64,000 bases of DNA from JAMQPK01 sp963761975. GTDB taxonomy: Bacteria > Acidobacteriota > Vicinamibacteria > Vicinamibacterales > JAMQPK01. Location: NCBI GenBank assembly GCA_963761975.1, contig CAVXIR010000004.1:372001-436000 (forward strand), written 5' to 3'. Below are positions 53,807-63,250 of the stretch, in pieces (position 1 is the first letter of the stretch; every line of letters begins with the position of its first letter). The notes below the pieces were generated by a model, which was not told the DNA's origin, did no database searches, and was given only the letters and a program-made list of their open reading frames with translations. Both the position numbers and the translations under genes were made by a program.

Positions 53807-54495
53807 GGTATTGCCTGCGTGGCCTCGTCTGCGTCGCGGAGGCGTACGCCACCCGCGAAGAGCAGCCACACGCCACCCATCTGCAAGAGGTGCATCAGAT
53901 CGTTGTGGTTGAAATGTTCGTGAAGCCGAATGCCGCTCTGCTGGACGGCCGCGGCCGCAATCGACACCAGGATACCCCAGGCGATGTATGCGCGATGGCC
54001 GCTGAAACCACGAGTCCGTCGCGTGAGGATGAGGAGCAGCAGTATGACGAGCGTCGAACCGTAATCGTAGATGACGAAGCGGAAGTCGTCGTGCCGTAGC
54101 ATCCAGTCTGCATACACGACGAGCTTCACAGCCGCGGCAACGATGAGCCACTGCCGGACGCGTCCGGAGAACGCCGAATTGAACGCAGCGGCGAGCAGCA
54201 GAAAGCTGGCCAGCCCCATGCTGAGCGTTGCCACCTTCCACAGTCCCAACGCCACCTGCGGCCTCAGCACGTGGCGGAACCCGTGATATGTCCCACCCGC
54301 GTAACTCGCCATCGCGGCTGCCATTAGGGCGACCGCCCATAACATGATGCAACTCTGACCGAGGTTCCGGTTCTGCCTCAGAAGCAACACCGCGAATATC
54401 TCGGAAAGGGTGCCCAGCAGATAGTCGGTGGCGAGCGTGGTGGGCTCGAAAATGGTCACCAGAATCTTTTCGGCGGGACGGCTTGACGGGAACAC
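53803..54495 (-). CDS. Seven-helix membrane protein, CREST/DUF6962-like
   Basis: 230 residues with about seven helices. Conserved-looking His residues sit in GGTYHGFRHVL and in RLHEHFNHNDLMHLLQMGGV. The second pattern resembles the His cluster of the CREST superfamily (alkaline ceramidase, PAQR, TMEM86 relatives), which bind zinc and act as membrane hydrolases. Function here is unproven. It is coupled to the FAD oxidase gene by a four-base overlap. It is divergent from the sahR-like gene with only 37 bp between start codons, so the intervening operator could control both. Confidence 0.65.
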   Translation of the reverse strand: MFPSSRPAEKILVTIFEPTTLATDYLLGTLSEIFAVLLLRQNRNLGQSCIMLWAVALMAAAMASYAGGTYHGFRHVLRPQVALGLWKVATLSMGLASFLLLAAAFNSAFSGRVRQWLIVAAAVKLVVYADWMLRHDDFRFVIYDYGSTLVILLLLILTRRTRGFSGHRAYIAWGILVSIAAAAVQQSGIRLHEHFNHNDLMHLLQMGGVWLLFAGGVRLRDADEATQAIP

Positions 54496-54497
54496 GC

Positions 54498-54534
54498 GAT
54501 TAATGTAACCTTTAATCCGGATTAACGGATTAAT
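54498..54534. promoter_or_regulatory. Cluster of GATTAA/TTAATC half-sites before the second sahR-like gene
   Basis: Four half-sites are present: GATTAA at 54498, TTAATC at 54512, GATTAA at 54520 and GATTAA at 54528. The middle two form the perfect 14-bp palindrome TTAATCCGGATTAA at 54512-54525. The cluster fills the 37-bp gap between divergent start codons. It is unlike the palindrome at 14-37, so the two regulators probably have different DNA specificity. Confidence 0.75.
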
Positions 54535-55480
54535 GATGTCGCGCTCCCCTGCGATTCTCGATCACCTCTCGGCCCTGGCGGACGCGACCCGCAGCCGCAT
54601 TCTGCTGCTGCTCGACCGTCACGAGCTCGCGGTCTCGGAGCTGTGCGGAATCATGCAGTTGCCCCAGTCGACGGTCAGCCGGCATCTGAAGGCGCTCGCG
54701 GACAGTGGGTGGATTTCGGCGCGGGCAGAAGGCACGAGCAATGTGTACGCGATGACCCGCGACGACCTCGATACGTCGGCGAAACGGTTGTGGGCGCTCG
54801 TCCGCGAGCAGGTCGGTTCCACGCCAGGCGCCGCTTACGATCAGCGACGTGCACAAACGGTCCTGTCCGAGCGTCGCACGAAGTCTCAGGAGTTCTTTTC
54901 ATCCTCCGCCGGCCAGTGGGATCGTTTGCGCGATGACCTGTTTGGCGAGCGTTTCCACTTCGCCGCCTTTCCAGCCTTTGCCGATCCTGCTTGGACGGTC
55001 GCCGATCTCGGATGCGGGACGGGCCAGATGACTGCGGCACTCGCACCCTTTGTTCGTCACGTCATCGCCGTCGACGGATCGGCCGCGATGCTTCAGGCGG
55101 CGAAGAAACGCCTGCAGGGCCTTGAGAACGTCGAACTGCGGCGGGGCGATCTCGAAGCGCTTCCCATCGACGATGGACGTGTGGATGCGGCAACGCTCGC
55201 ACTTGTGCTGCACCATCTTGCTGAACCTGAGCGCGCGCTCACTGAGGTCGCGCGTGTGCTGAAGCCGGAGGGCCAGCTGCTTGTGGTGGACATGCTGCCG
55301 CACGATCGGGAGGGCTATCGCCAACAGATGGGTCACGTGTGGCTCGGTTTTTCAGACGAGCATCTGCGGCGAATTCTCGACGAAAGCGGGTTCGGCAACG
55401 TCCGAATCGTCCCGCTCTCGCCGGATCCGAAGTCAAAGGGCCCGGGATTGTTCGTGGCAATGGCAAAACGGCGCAATTGA
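54533..55480 (+). CDS. SahR-like ArsR-family regulator fused to a SAM/SAH-binding domain
   Basis: 315 residues. ArsR winged helix at 5-75 with recognition helix QLPQSTVSRHLKALADSGW; linker 80-140; class I methyltransferase fold with VADLGCGTGQMT near 157, AVDGSAAMLQAA and LALVLHHLAEPERAL. The C-terminal segment GHVWLGFSDEHLRRIL parallels WLGFKDADLEQFL of the first copy. The gene is 115 bp before ahcY, matching the SahR model in which S-adenosylhomocysteine relieves repression of the hydrolase gene. Either ATG 54533 or ATG 54536 may start it, and both abut the half-site cluster. Confidence 0.87.
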   Translation: MMSRSPAILDHLSALADATRSRILLLLDRHELAVSELCGIMQLPQSTVSRHLKALADSGWISARAEGTSNVYAMTRDDLDTSAKRLWALVREQVGSTPGAAYDQRRAQTVLSERRTKSQEFFSSSAGQWDRLRDDLFGERFHFAAFPAFADPAWTVADLGCGTGQMTAALAPFVRHVIAVDGSAAMLQAAKKRLQGLENVELRRGDLEALPIDDGRVDAATLALVLHHLAEPERALTEVARVLKPEGQLLVVDMLPHDREGYRQQMGHVWLGFSDEHLRRILDESGFGNVRIVPLSPDPKSKGPGLFVAMAKRRN

Positions 55481-55486
55481 CCGGGA

Positions 55487-55580
55487 GCAACTAAAGTTGC
55501 ACCCCACCGCCGTTCGATAACTAACGTAGGCCGGGTCCTTCGGACCCGGCGCACCGGCGGGTCCAAAGGACCGGCCCTAC
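55487..55580. repeat. CTAAAG-centre palindrome and GGGTCC hairpins between sahR-like gene and ahcY
   Basis: GCAACT-AA-AGTTGC lies at 55487-55500. GGCCGGGTCC-TTC-GGACCCGGC is at about 55527-55550 and GGCGGGTCC-AAA-GGACCGGCC follows it. The ahcY ribosome site AGGAG comes directly after. These hairpins could tune read-through from the regulator gene into ahcY. Confidence 0.75.
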
Positions 55581-55595
55581 AGGAGAATCAGACTG

Positions 55596-57091
55596 ATGAC
55601 TACCGCAGTTCAGCAACCACACCCCTTTACGGCCGCGAAGGCCGCCGGCCGAGAACCGTACAAGGTGAAGGACCTGTCACTGGCCGACTTCGGCCGCAAG
55701 GAACTGCGCCTGGCCGAGCAGGAAATGCCCGGCTTGATGGCACTCCGCAAGCAGCATGGGGGAAAAAAGCCGCTCGCTGGCGCACGTGTCATGGGCAGCC
55801 TGCACATGACCATTCAGACGGGCGTCCTCATCGAAACCCTGGCCGAGCTTGGCGCCGATGTGCGCTGGGTGTCGTGCAACATTTTCTCGACCCAGGATCA
55901 CGCCGCCGCCGCCGTGGTCGTCGGCCGTCCCGAAACAGGCGGCACGCCGAAAGACCCGAAAGGCATCCCGGTGTTCGCCTGGAAGGGCGAAACCCTCGAG
56001 GAGTACTGGTGGTGCACGAGCGAAGCGCTCGAGTGGCCCGACGGCAGCGGCCCGACTCTTATCGTCGATGATGGAGGCGATGCGACGCTGGTGGTGCATA
56101 AAGGCGCCGAGTTCGAGAAGGCCGGAAAAGTGCCGGCGTTCAACCCGGACAAAGATCCCGAGGAATGGGGCGTCATCCTGCAATGCATCAACCAGTCGAT
56201 CAAGAAAGATGCATCGCGCTGGACTCGGCTGGCCTCGTCGATCCGCGGCGTCAGCGAAGAGACCACAACCGGCGTGCACAGGTTGTATCAGATGATGGAG
56301 GCGGGCACGCTGCTCTTCCCCGCCATCAACGTGAACGACTCAGTCACCAAGAGCAAGTTCGACAACATCTACGGCTGCCGTCACTCGCTGCCAGACGGCC
56401 TGGCGCGGTCAACCGACGTCATGCTCGGCGGAAAAGTGGCCGTCGTGTTCGGCTATGGCGAGGTCGGCAAGGGCTGTGCGCAGGCACTGCGCGGCCAGGG
56501 CTGCCGTGTGATCGTGACCGAGATCGATCCGATCTGCGCGCTGCAAGCGGCAATGGAAGGCTATCAGGTGACGACCATCGACGAGGTCGTTGACAAGGCC
56601 GACGTCTTCATCACAGCAACCGGCAACCACAACATCATCACGCTCGATCACATGAAGCGGATGAAAGACAAGGCCATCGTCGGGAACATCGGCCACTTCG
56701 ACAATGAGATCGACATGGCCGGTTTGAAGAAGGCCGGCGTCGAACGCATCAACATCAAGCCGCAGTACGACGAGTTCCGCTTCCCCGATGGACACAGCGT
56801 GATGATTCTCGCGGAGGGGCGTCTCTTGAATCTCGGCTGCGCTACCGGCCACCCGAGCTTCGTGATGTCGGCGTCATTCACCAACCAGGTCATCGCGCAG
56901 CTCGAGCTGCATCACAACACCGGCAAGTACAAAAGAAGGTCTATATGTTGCCGAAGCACCTCGACGAGCAGGTTGCACGGCTGCATCTCGACCATCTCGG
57001 TGTGAAGCTGACGAAGCTGACCAAAGATCAGGCCGATTACATCGGCGTTCCCGTGGAAGGTCCGTACAAGCCGGAGCATTACCGATACTGA
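55596..57091 (+). CDS. ahcY: S-adenosylhomocysteine hydrolase, with apparent C-terminal frameshift
   Basis: Hydrolyses S-adenosylhomocysteine to adenosine and homocysteine with NAD, removing the product inhibitor of methyltransferases and feeding MetH. From ATG 55596 (AGGAG 14 bases upstream), landmarks are VMGSLHMTIQTGVLIETLAE, SCNIFSTQDHAAAA, the NAD loop VFGYGEVGKGCAQAL, NIGHFDNEID and GRLLNLGCATGHPSFVMS. After TGKYK (about 56932) the frame reads RRSICCRST and ends at 57005. The conserved end VYMLPKHLDEQVARLHL...GPYKPEHYRY follows in the next frame to TGA 57089-57091, as if one base is missing in TACAAAAGAAGG. The lost tail normally carries Lys and Tyr that contact NAD of the neighbouring subunit. 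Confidence 0.95.
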
Positions 57092-57092
57092 C

Positions 57093-57294
57093 ATTGGAAG
57101 ATTGAGGGATTGGGGGATTGATAGATTGTTGATGGATTGAAGATTGGAGATTAGGGGATTACGGTTCTTCAATCGCCCCAATCTCCAATCGCAATCCCTC
57201 GATCCCAATCTACCAATCCGAATCTCTCAAACCTACAATCCTCAATCTGCCAACAATCTCACAATCTACCAATCCGCCAATCTACCAATGGTCC
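57093..57294. repeat. 200-bp inverted word repeat (GATTG / CAATC)
   Basis: The left half is about ten degenerate GGATTGAAGATTG words. The right half is about twelve CAATCTACCAATCC words, the reverse complement. The array fills the gap between convergent ahcY and lacI-type stop codons, touching both. Confidence 0.85.
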
Positions 57295-57295
57295 A

Positions 57296-58312
57296 TCAGC
57301 GAGGCGGAGGCCCCGTGCTTGCCCGCACGACCAGCGTATGCCGTAGCGTGATGGACGCGGGCATGTCCATCGTGTCGCTGCCGGACAGGATACCGAGCAG
57401 TAGTTGCACGGTGCCTTCACCAATCTGCCGCATCGGTTGAGCGATGGTGGTCAGGGGCGGGTTCGTGTGCCGAGCGAAGCGGATGTCATCGAACCCAAAC
57501 ACCGACAGCTCGCGCGGCACGCGCACGGATAGCCGGTTCGCAACCTCGAGCACGCCCATCGCCATCTCGTCGTTGAAGCAGAAAACGGCCGTCGGCCGAT
57601 CCGCCCGCCCAAGCAGGCGCTCGGCCGCGGCCGCACCGGACGCGATCGAAAAGTCTCCCTGCATCACGATGAACTTGCGCTCGAGGCGCTGTTCCCGCGC
57701 ACGCGACGTTGCGCCCTGCAAACGATCGCGGCTCAGCGGGCTGACGAGCGGCCCGGTGATGATTCCGATGCGACGGTGTCCCAAACCGTACAGATGATCC
57801 ATCGCTTCGTATGCGGCTTTGGCATTATCGATATGGACGCTGGGCGCGCCCAGCGTCGGACTGAACTCGCAGCCGTTCACGATCGGCGCACACCGCGGAT
57901 ACATGTCGCGAATCATCTGTAATGCCGGCTTGGGCAAACGATGGCCGAGAAAGATCAGGCCGTCGGCCTCTTTCCGCTTGAGCATCATCGCGTAGCCTTC
58001 CTCGCGCTTTTCGTCGTGCTGGGTGTCGCCGACCAGCACGGCATATCCCTCCCGCTGCGCGGTGCTTTCGATGCCCTGCAGAATGAGCGAAAAAAACGGG
58101 TTCGAGATGTCGGGAACCGAGACAATCACCTTGCGGGTCTGGAGCGTCCGCAGCTGTTTCGCCGTGGAATTTGGCGCATACCCGAGTTCGTCGACGGCCT
58201 TGAGGACACGCCGGCGTGTCCCCGGCGCGACGACACCCGGCAGGCTGAGGACACGCGACACGGTCGCCGTCGACACGCGCGCACGTTTGGCAACTTCGTA
58301 AATGGTGGCCAT
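57296..58312 (-). CDS. LacI-family transcriptional regulator
   Basis: 338 residues from ATG 58312 (MATIYEVAKRARVSTATVSR), the exact family start; the frame extends seven residues further but without need. The HTH and hinge helix (NSTAKQLRTLQTRKV) are followed by a periplasmic-binding-protein-like sensor domain (GLIFLGHRLPKPAL, GHRRIGIITGP, AVFCFNDEMAMGVL, LSVFGFDDIRFARHTNPPLTTI). It should repress sugar-linked genes and release on binding a sugar. The divergent TonB receptor gene with a LacI-type operator is the likely target. Confidence 0.95.
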   Translation of the reverse strand: MATIYEVAKRARVSTATVSRVLSLPGVVAPGTRRRVLKAVDELGYAPNSTAKQLRTLQTRKVIVSVPDISNPFFSLILQGIESTAQREGYAVLVGDTQHDEKREEGYAMMLKRKEADGLIFLGHRLPKPALQMIRDMYPRCAPIVNGCEFSPTLGAPSVHIDNAKAAYEAMDHLYGLGHRRIGIITGPLVSPLSRDRLQGATSRAREQRLERKFIVMQGDFSIASGAAAAERLLGRADRPTAVFCFNDEMAMGVLEVANRLSVRVPRELSVFGFDDIRFARHTNPPLTTIAQPMRQIGEGTVQLLLGILSGSDTMDMPASITLRHTLVVRASTGPPPR

Positions 58313-58451
58313 ATGTAAGGGCCTGCGATCCAACAGGCCGTATAAATCATATCCAAAAAATCATATGTGCATTTTCCGCACATCGATTAGATGCGGGCGA
58401 ATGACGGCTAGACAAACGCTGGAGCGCGATGGCATAATCCGTCACCCGCTA

Positions 58452-58465
58452 TGTAATCGATTACA
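58452..58465. promoter_or_regulatory. LacI-type operator TGTAATCGATTACA
   Basis: A perfect 14-bp palindrome with the central CG usual for LacI/PurR-family sites, 46 bp before the TonB receptor start and 140 bp before the divergent lacI-type gene. Repression of the receptor gene by the neighbouring LacI protein is inferred. Confidence 0.78.
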
Positions 58466-58510
58466 CGTTTTCGCCGGAGGTCACCCAAGCTCTTTTCTGC
58501 AGGAGGGGTT

Positions 58511-61500
58511 ATGCACCATAGGAGCTGCCAAAGGATTCTCGCGTCGATCCTCGCTCTCGCGCTGTCCGCGGCGCCGGTATTCGCACAGATCACGACCGGC
58601 ACCATCACCGGAACCGTCCGTGATGAACAGGGCGGCGTCGTTCCCGGTGCCACCGTCGTGCTCATCAGCGAAGCGCGCGGCACCAAGTCCGCACCGGCCA
58701 TCACAAACGAAGCCGGCAGCTACGTGTTCCCGAACGTCACGCCCGACACCTACACCATCGAAATCACGATGGATGCCTTCAAGACCGTCCGACGTGCAGG
58801 CGTGGCTGTAAGCGGCGCCGACCGCGTCGGGGTTCCTCCGGTCACGCTCGAGCCGGGCACCCTCGCCGAAACCGTGAACGTCGTCGGCGAAGCCGCCATG
58901 GTTCAGAGTCAGAGCGGCGAGCGTTCGTTCGCGGTCACAAGCGATCAGATCGAGCATCTGCCGGTCGCGCACAACAATTTCACGAGCGTGACGGCACTGA
59001 CCCCGGGCGTGGTGGCCAACGGCGCGTCGGCTGGCGGCACGCGCCTCGGCGGCGCCGGTCAGAACAACATCATGATGGACGGCATCTCGGCCATGGACAC
59101 CGGCAACAACGGCCAGATGCTGCAGATGAATATCGAGTCGATCGGCGAAGTGAAGATCCTCACGCAGGGGTATCAGGCGGAATACGGGCGGTCGAGCGGT
59201 CTGCAGATTACGGCCGTCACCAAGAGCGGATCGAATCAGTTCCGAGGGGCGGCTTACGACATCATGACCGACTCGGACTGGAACGAGAACAGCTGGGTGA
59301 ACGCGAAAAACGGCGATCCGAAGGTGAAGACCAGCACGAAGACGCTGGGCTATACCATCGGCGGGCCGATCGGCAAGCCCGGCGGCAACAACAAGCTGTT
59401 CTTTTTCTACGCGCACGAGTATCGCCCGGTCACACAGGCGATCAACAACGGCAATCCCATCAGGATCCGTGTTCCAACGGCCGCCGAACGCGCGGGCGAT
59501 TTCTCGCAGACGCGCGACAACAACGGCGCGCTCTTCAACCTCATCAAGGATCCGACCTCGACGCAGCCCTGCACGGCAGCCAATACGGCCGGTTGCTTCC
59601 AGGCCGGCGGCGAGCTCGGGCGCATTCCGGCCGATCGCCTCTATTCAACCGGCATTGCGCTGCTCAGCCGCTATCCGATGCCCAACGTCACGCAGGCCCC
59701 CGGCACCAACTACAACTACGAAGTGCAGGCCCCAACCACTGAGAATCTCACGCAACAGCCTGCACTTCGCATCGACTATCAGCTGTCGCCGACCTTGCGA
59801 GTGGGCGGCAAGTATTCGGGTCAACGCGCTCGCAAGCTGATCACACCCGGTACGATCGCCGGTTTCAACGACGTGCAGAACCCGTATCCATTCATCACCA
59901 ACTACGGTGTCACGGTGAACTACACGCTCGGCAACGCGACGTTCATCGAGGGCACGTACGGGTTCATCCGCAACCAGCTGGCCGGTGGTGCGTCGATCGG
60001 AGCGACCGGTACCGGCGGCATTCTCGTCTCAGAGTCGTCGAATCGGCTGTCGAGTTTGCCGAACTTCCCGCTTCTCTATCCCGATGCGGGCCGTGTCGAT
60101 GACCGCTACTACGCCTATGAGGTGCTCCAGGACCTCAATCCGCTATGGTGGGATGGCCAGCGCATCAACATGCCGCCGGCATTTGGCTGGGGCAGCCGCA
60201 TCATGGGCACCGCGGGCGTCGGCGCGCTGCCCGGACCACCCAATCAGGTCTTCCCGGGGTTCCTCAACATCAACCGCACGCAGGACCTCGCCGTCAGCAT
60301 GACGCGGGTCTGGAACGCGCACACGTTCAAGGCCGGCTTCTACAACAACCACAGCTTCAAGGCGCAGAACACCGGCGCGGGCGGCGTGGCGAATCTCGGC
60401 TTCCAGGGCTACGTCAACTTCGGCAACGACACCAACAACGCGCTCGATACGGGATTCGGCTTCGCCAACGCGGCGGTCGGCGTGTTCACGCAGTACCTGC
60501 AGCAGTCGCGGTTGATCGAAGGCAGCATGATTTACAACAACACCGAGTTCTACGTGCAGGACAACTGGAAGGTGAACAACCGGTTGACACTGGACTATGG
60601 CCTGCGCTTTACGCGGCAGCAGCCACAGCACGACCAGTTCCTGCAGATGTCGAACTTCTTCGTCGATCAGTGGTCACGGTCTGCGGCGCCGCAGCTCTAT
60701 CTTTCCGGTTGCAACAACGGTCAAACGGTCTGCACCGGCAACGCCCGTAATGCCGTGGATCCGCGTACCGGTCAGATCCTCACGGCGCCAGGCGCTGCCA
60801 ACACGGCAGCGGCCATCGGCACGGTCGTGCCCAATTCAGGCAACCTGAACAACGGTGTGAAACAGGCCGGCGACGGCATCGCCGACACGTCGTACGTCTG
60901 GCCCACGCTCGTGTTGGCCCCTCGTGCCGGTTTCGCGTACGACCTCACGGGCGACCAGCGTTTCGTCCTGCGCGGCGGCGGCGGCCTCTTCTACGATCGG
61001 CCCGACGGCAACACGGTATTCTCGATCCCGGGCAACCCGCCGATCTCGACCTCGCAGGATCTGCGTAATGGTCAGCTTCAGACGCTCGGCACCGGTCTCA
61101 GCACGGCCGGTGTGCCGGCGCTCATCACCTTCCAGTACGATGCGCAGGTGCCTTCGTCCTGGCAATGGCAGGGTGGCGTGCAGATGGCGCTGCCCTGGTC
61201 GTCTGCGCTCGACGTCTCGTATGTCGGCAATCGAGGGTACAACCGGCTGCGCGCGTTTCAGGGTGGTGGGAACGGCTCGGTCGATCTGAACGCGGTCGAT
61301 ATCGGCGCGGCCTACCTGCCGCAGAACCAGGACCCGACGCTGGCGGCGAGCAGCGTGCCAGGCGCAAGTGCCTATACGTCAAATCTGCTGCGCCCCTACC
61401 GCGGCTTCAGCAACATCAACGAACAGCAGACGACCTTCTGGGACGAGTACCACTCGATTCAGACATCACTGAACCATCGGTTCCGCGACGGCCTCGGGTT

Positions 61501-62297
61501 CGGAATCAATTACACGCTGGGACTTTCGCTCAAAGGCAACACGGGCCTGCAGTCACGGTTCGAGCATGGAGCTGACGGCTCTATCAGACTGCGGGCCGAC
61601 CAAGCCGCGTACGAAAAGCTCAACGAGGATCTTGCGCTCCAGCGGCACGTCATCAAGGCCTATGCCTCATGGGAACTGCCTCATGCCCCAAGTGCCCTCG
61701 GCCGCGTCGGCGGGTATATCCTCAACGATTGGCAGCTCTCGGGAGTGCTGACGGCTGGATCCGCCAACCATGTCAACACCGACCAGGTCGGCGGCAGGTA
61801 CGACATCACCTATAACTACGAAAACAACGGCACCGCCACGAACCTCACCGGTTCGCCCGATTACGCCGCGAGGATTGTTTTCCTCGGCGACCCCGGAAGC
61901 GGGTGTTCAGGCGACCCGTACAAGCAGTTCAATGCTGCCGCGGTGACCGGACCGCAATACGGCAGCGTCGGCCTCGAGTCGGGGCGCAATATTCTCGGCG
62001 GGTGCCCGGACAAGACGGTCGATTTGGCTATTGCGCGACATATTCGCCTCGGCGGCGGCCTGTACTCTGCAATTCCGTCTCGATGCGTTCAACGCGTTCA
62101 ACGTCGTCGTGTTCAACAACCGTCAGAGGAACGTGACATATCGAAGCCCGACCGATCTGACGATTACGAACTCGCAGACGCGGGCCGATGGGTCCATCGA
62201 TCCGGCCCGGTCGACACCTCGCAACGCCGGGTTCGGCGCAGCCACCGGCGCGCAGAATATGCGCAACCTGCAAGTGATGGTTCGCTTCGGGTTCTAG
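58511..62297 (+). CDS. Oar-type TonB-dependent receptor, apparent frameshift near C-terminus
   Basis: About 1260 residues from ATG 58511, which is preceded by AGGAGGGG. A signal peptide, then a carboxypeptidase-regulatory domain at 30-115 (ITGTVRDEQGGVVPGATVVL), a plug (ALTPGVVANGAS, IESIGEVKILTQGYQAEYG) and a large Oar-like barrel. The first frame runs on to 62389 with an Arg-rich nonsense end after HIRLGGGLYS. The expected barrel end, LQFRLDAFNAFNVVVFNNRQ and then NLQVMVRFGF, is in another frame ending at TAG 62295-62297. One base therefore differs near 62056-62066. It probably imports a plant or microbial oligosaccharide or peptide, under the LacI repressor. Confidence 0.93.
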
Positions 62298-62317
62298 GCG
62301 GGCTTAGGGAATTCCTC

Positions 62318-62398
62318 AGCCAGGGCAGATCGCAGAGGGCAGATGGCAGAAGACGTCATCTGCCCTCATCCCTCCGCCATCTACCATGACGAACGTCA
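62318..62398. repeat. Inverted word repeat (GGCAGATCGCAGAGG)
   Basis: CAGGGCAGATCGCAGAGGGC and GCAGATGGCAGAAGACG are answered by CATCTGCCCTCATCCCTCCG and GCCATCTACC. It lies between the convergent receptor and propeller-protein stop codons, and is the fourth member of the GGCAGAT family in the window. Confidence 0.75.
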
Positions 62399-62400
62399 GA

Positions 62401-63237
62401 TCAATTTGTGGTCGCGCTGGTCTCCACTTTGAATCGGCAGATCTGGCCGGGCGATGTGCCGGACCCGGGCAGCGTCAGGCCGGAATCGCAGTAGTAGAGA
62501 TAGCCGTTGTGCAGCGCCAGTCCGTGGGCGTCTGGCGCCGAGTCGGGAATCGTGATGATCTCGACGAGTCGGCCGCCATTGAGATCGTATCGATGGACCT
62601 GACGATCGGTCGCCATCAGCATCCAGAGGAAGTTCTTGTCCACGTCGAGACCGTGCTGGCGTTCACCGGTCGTGCGATACATCCGCAGAATTCGCAGATT
62701 GTCTTTCGGATCCATCTCGGCAACCGCCTGCAGCGACAACGCCGCCACCCACAGCGTGTTGGTCAGCGGGCTGTAGGTGACGCCGTGCACGCCTCCACCC
62801 CAGGGCGGACGGTAGACCTTCACGATCTTGCCGGTTTTCATATCGAGTTGTGAGTACTCGCCGTAGTCTTTGTCGGTGGGTCGCGGCGGTCGGCGGCCGC
62901 TGACGCCACCGTTCGAGCCGGCCCAGATATACCCTCCGCCCACTCCAAGGCCGCTCATGTTGTGCGACTCGAGCTGAACCTCCTGGAGAATCTTGCCGGT
63001 CTGCCAGTCGACGCGGGCGATCTTCTCGGTGACCTGATCGCCCACCCACAAGCCGTCTGGCGCCGTTTCCAGCGCGTTCGCATAGGTGTATCCAGGCACC
63101 GTGAACAGCTTCTCCACCTTGGCCATGGATTCTCTGGGCGGCCGCGGCTTCGCGTCCTGGGCCCTCAACGACCTCGTGGCGGCGGCGACGCCGGCCGCTA
63201 ATGTCGTACCAAAGAACTCGCGGCGTTTCATCTGCAT
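62401..63237 (-). CDS. Tat-exported beta-propeller protein (SMP-30/Vgb-like)
   Basis: 278 residues. A Tat signal (MKRREFFGTTLAAGVAAA) precedes repeated propeller strands: YANALETAPDGLWVGDQVTE, ARVDWQTGKILQEV, WGGGVHGVTYSPLTNTLWVA and ALHNGYLYYCDSG. It is related to gluconolactonase-like and streptogramin-lyase-like propellers, but no catalytic set can be assigned. ATG 63237 or 63231 may start it. It lies 13 bp downstream of the isomerase gene in the same direction, probably one transcript. Confidence 0.8.
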   Translation of the reverse strand: MQMKRREFFGTTLAAGVAAATRSLRAQDAKPRPPRESMAKVEKLFTVPGYTYANALETAPDGLWVGDQVTEKIARVDWQTGKILQEVQLESHNMSGLGVGGGYIWAGSNGGVSGRRPPRPTDKDYGEYSQLDMKTGKIVKVYRPPWGGGVHGVTYSPLTNTLWVAALSLQAVAEMDPKDNLRILRMYRTTGERQHGLDVDKNFLWMLMATDRQVHRYDLNGGRLVEIITIPDSAPDAHGLALHNGYLYYCDSGLTLPGSGTSPGQICRFKVETSATTN

Positions 63238-63250
63238 GTGCTCCTCCGCT

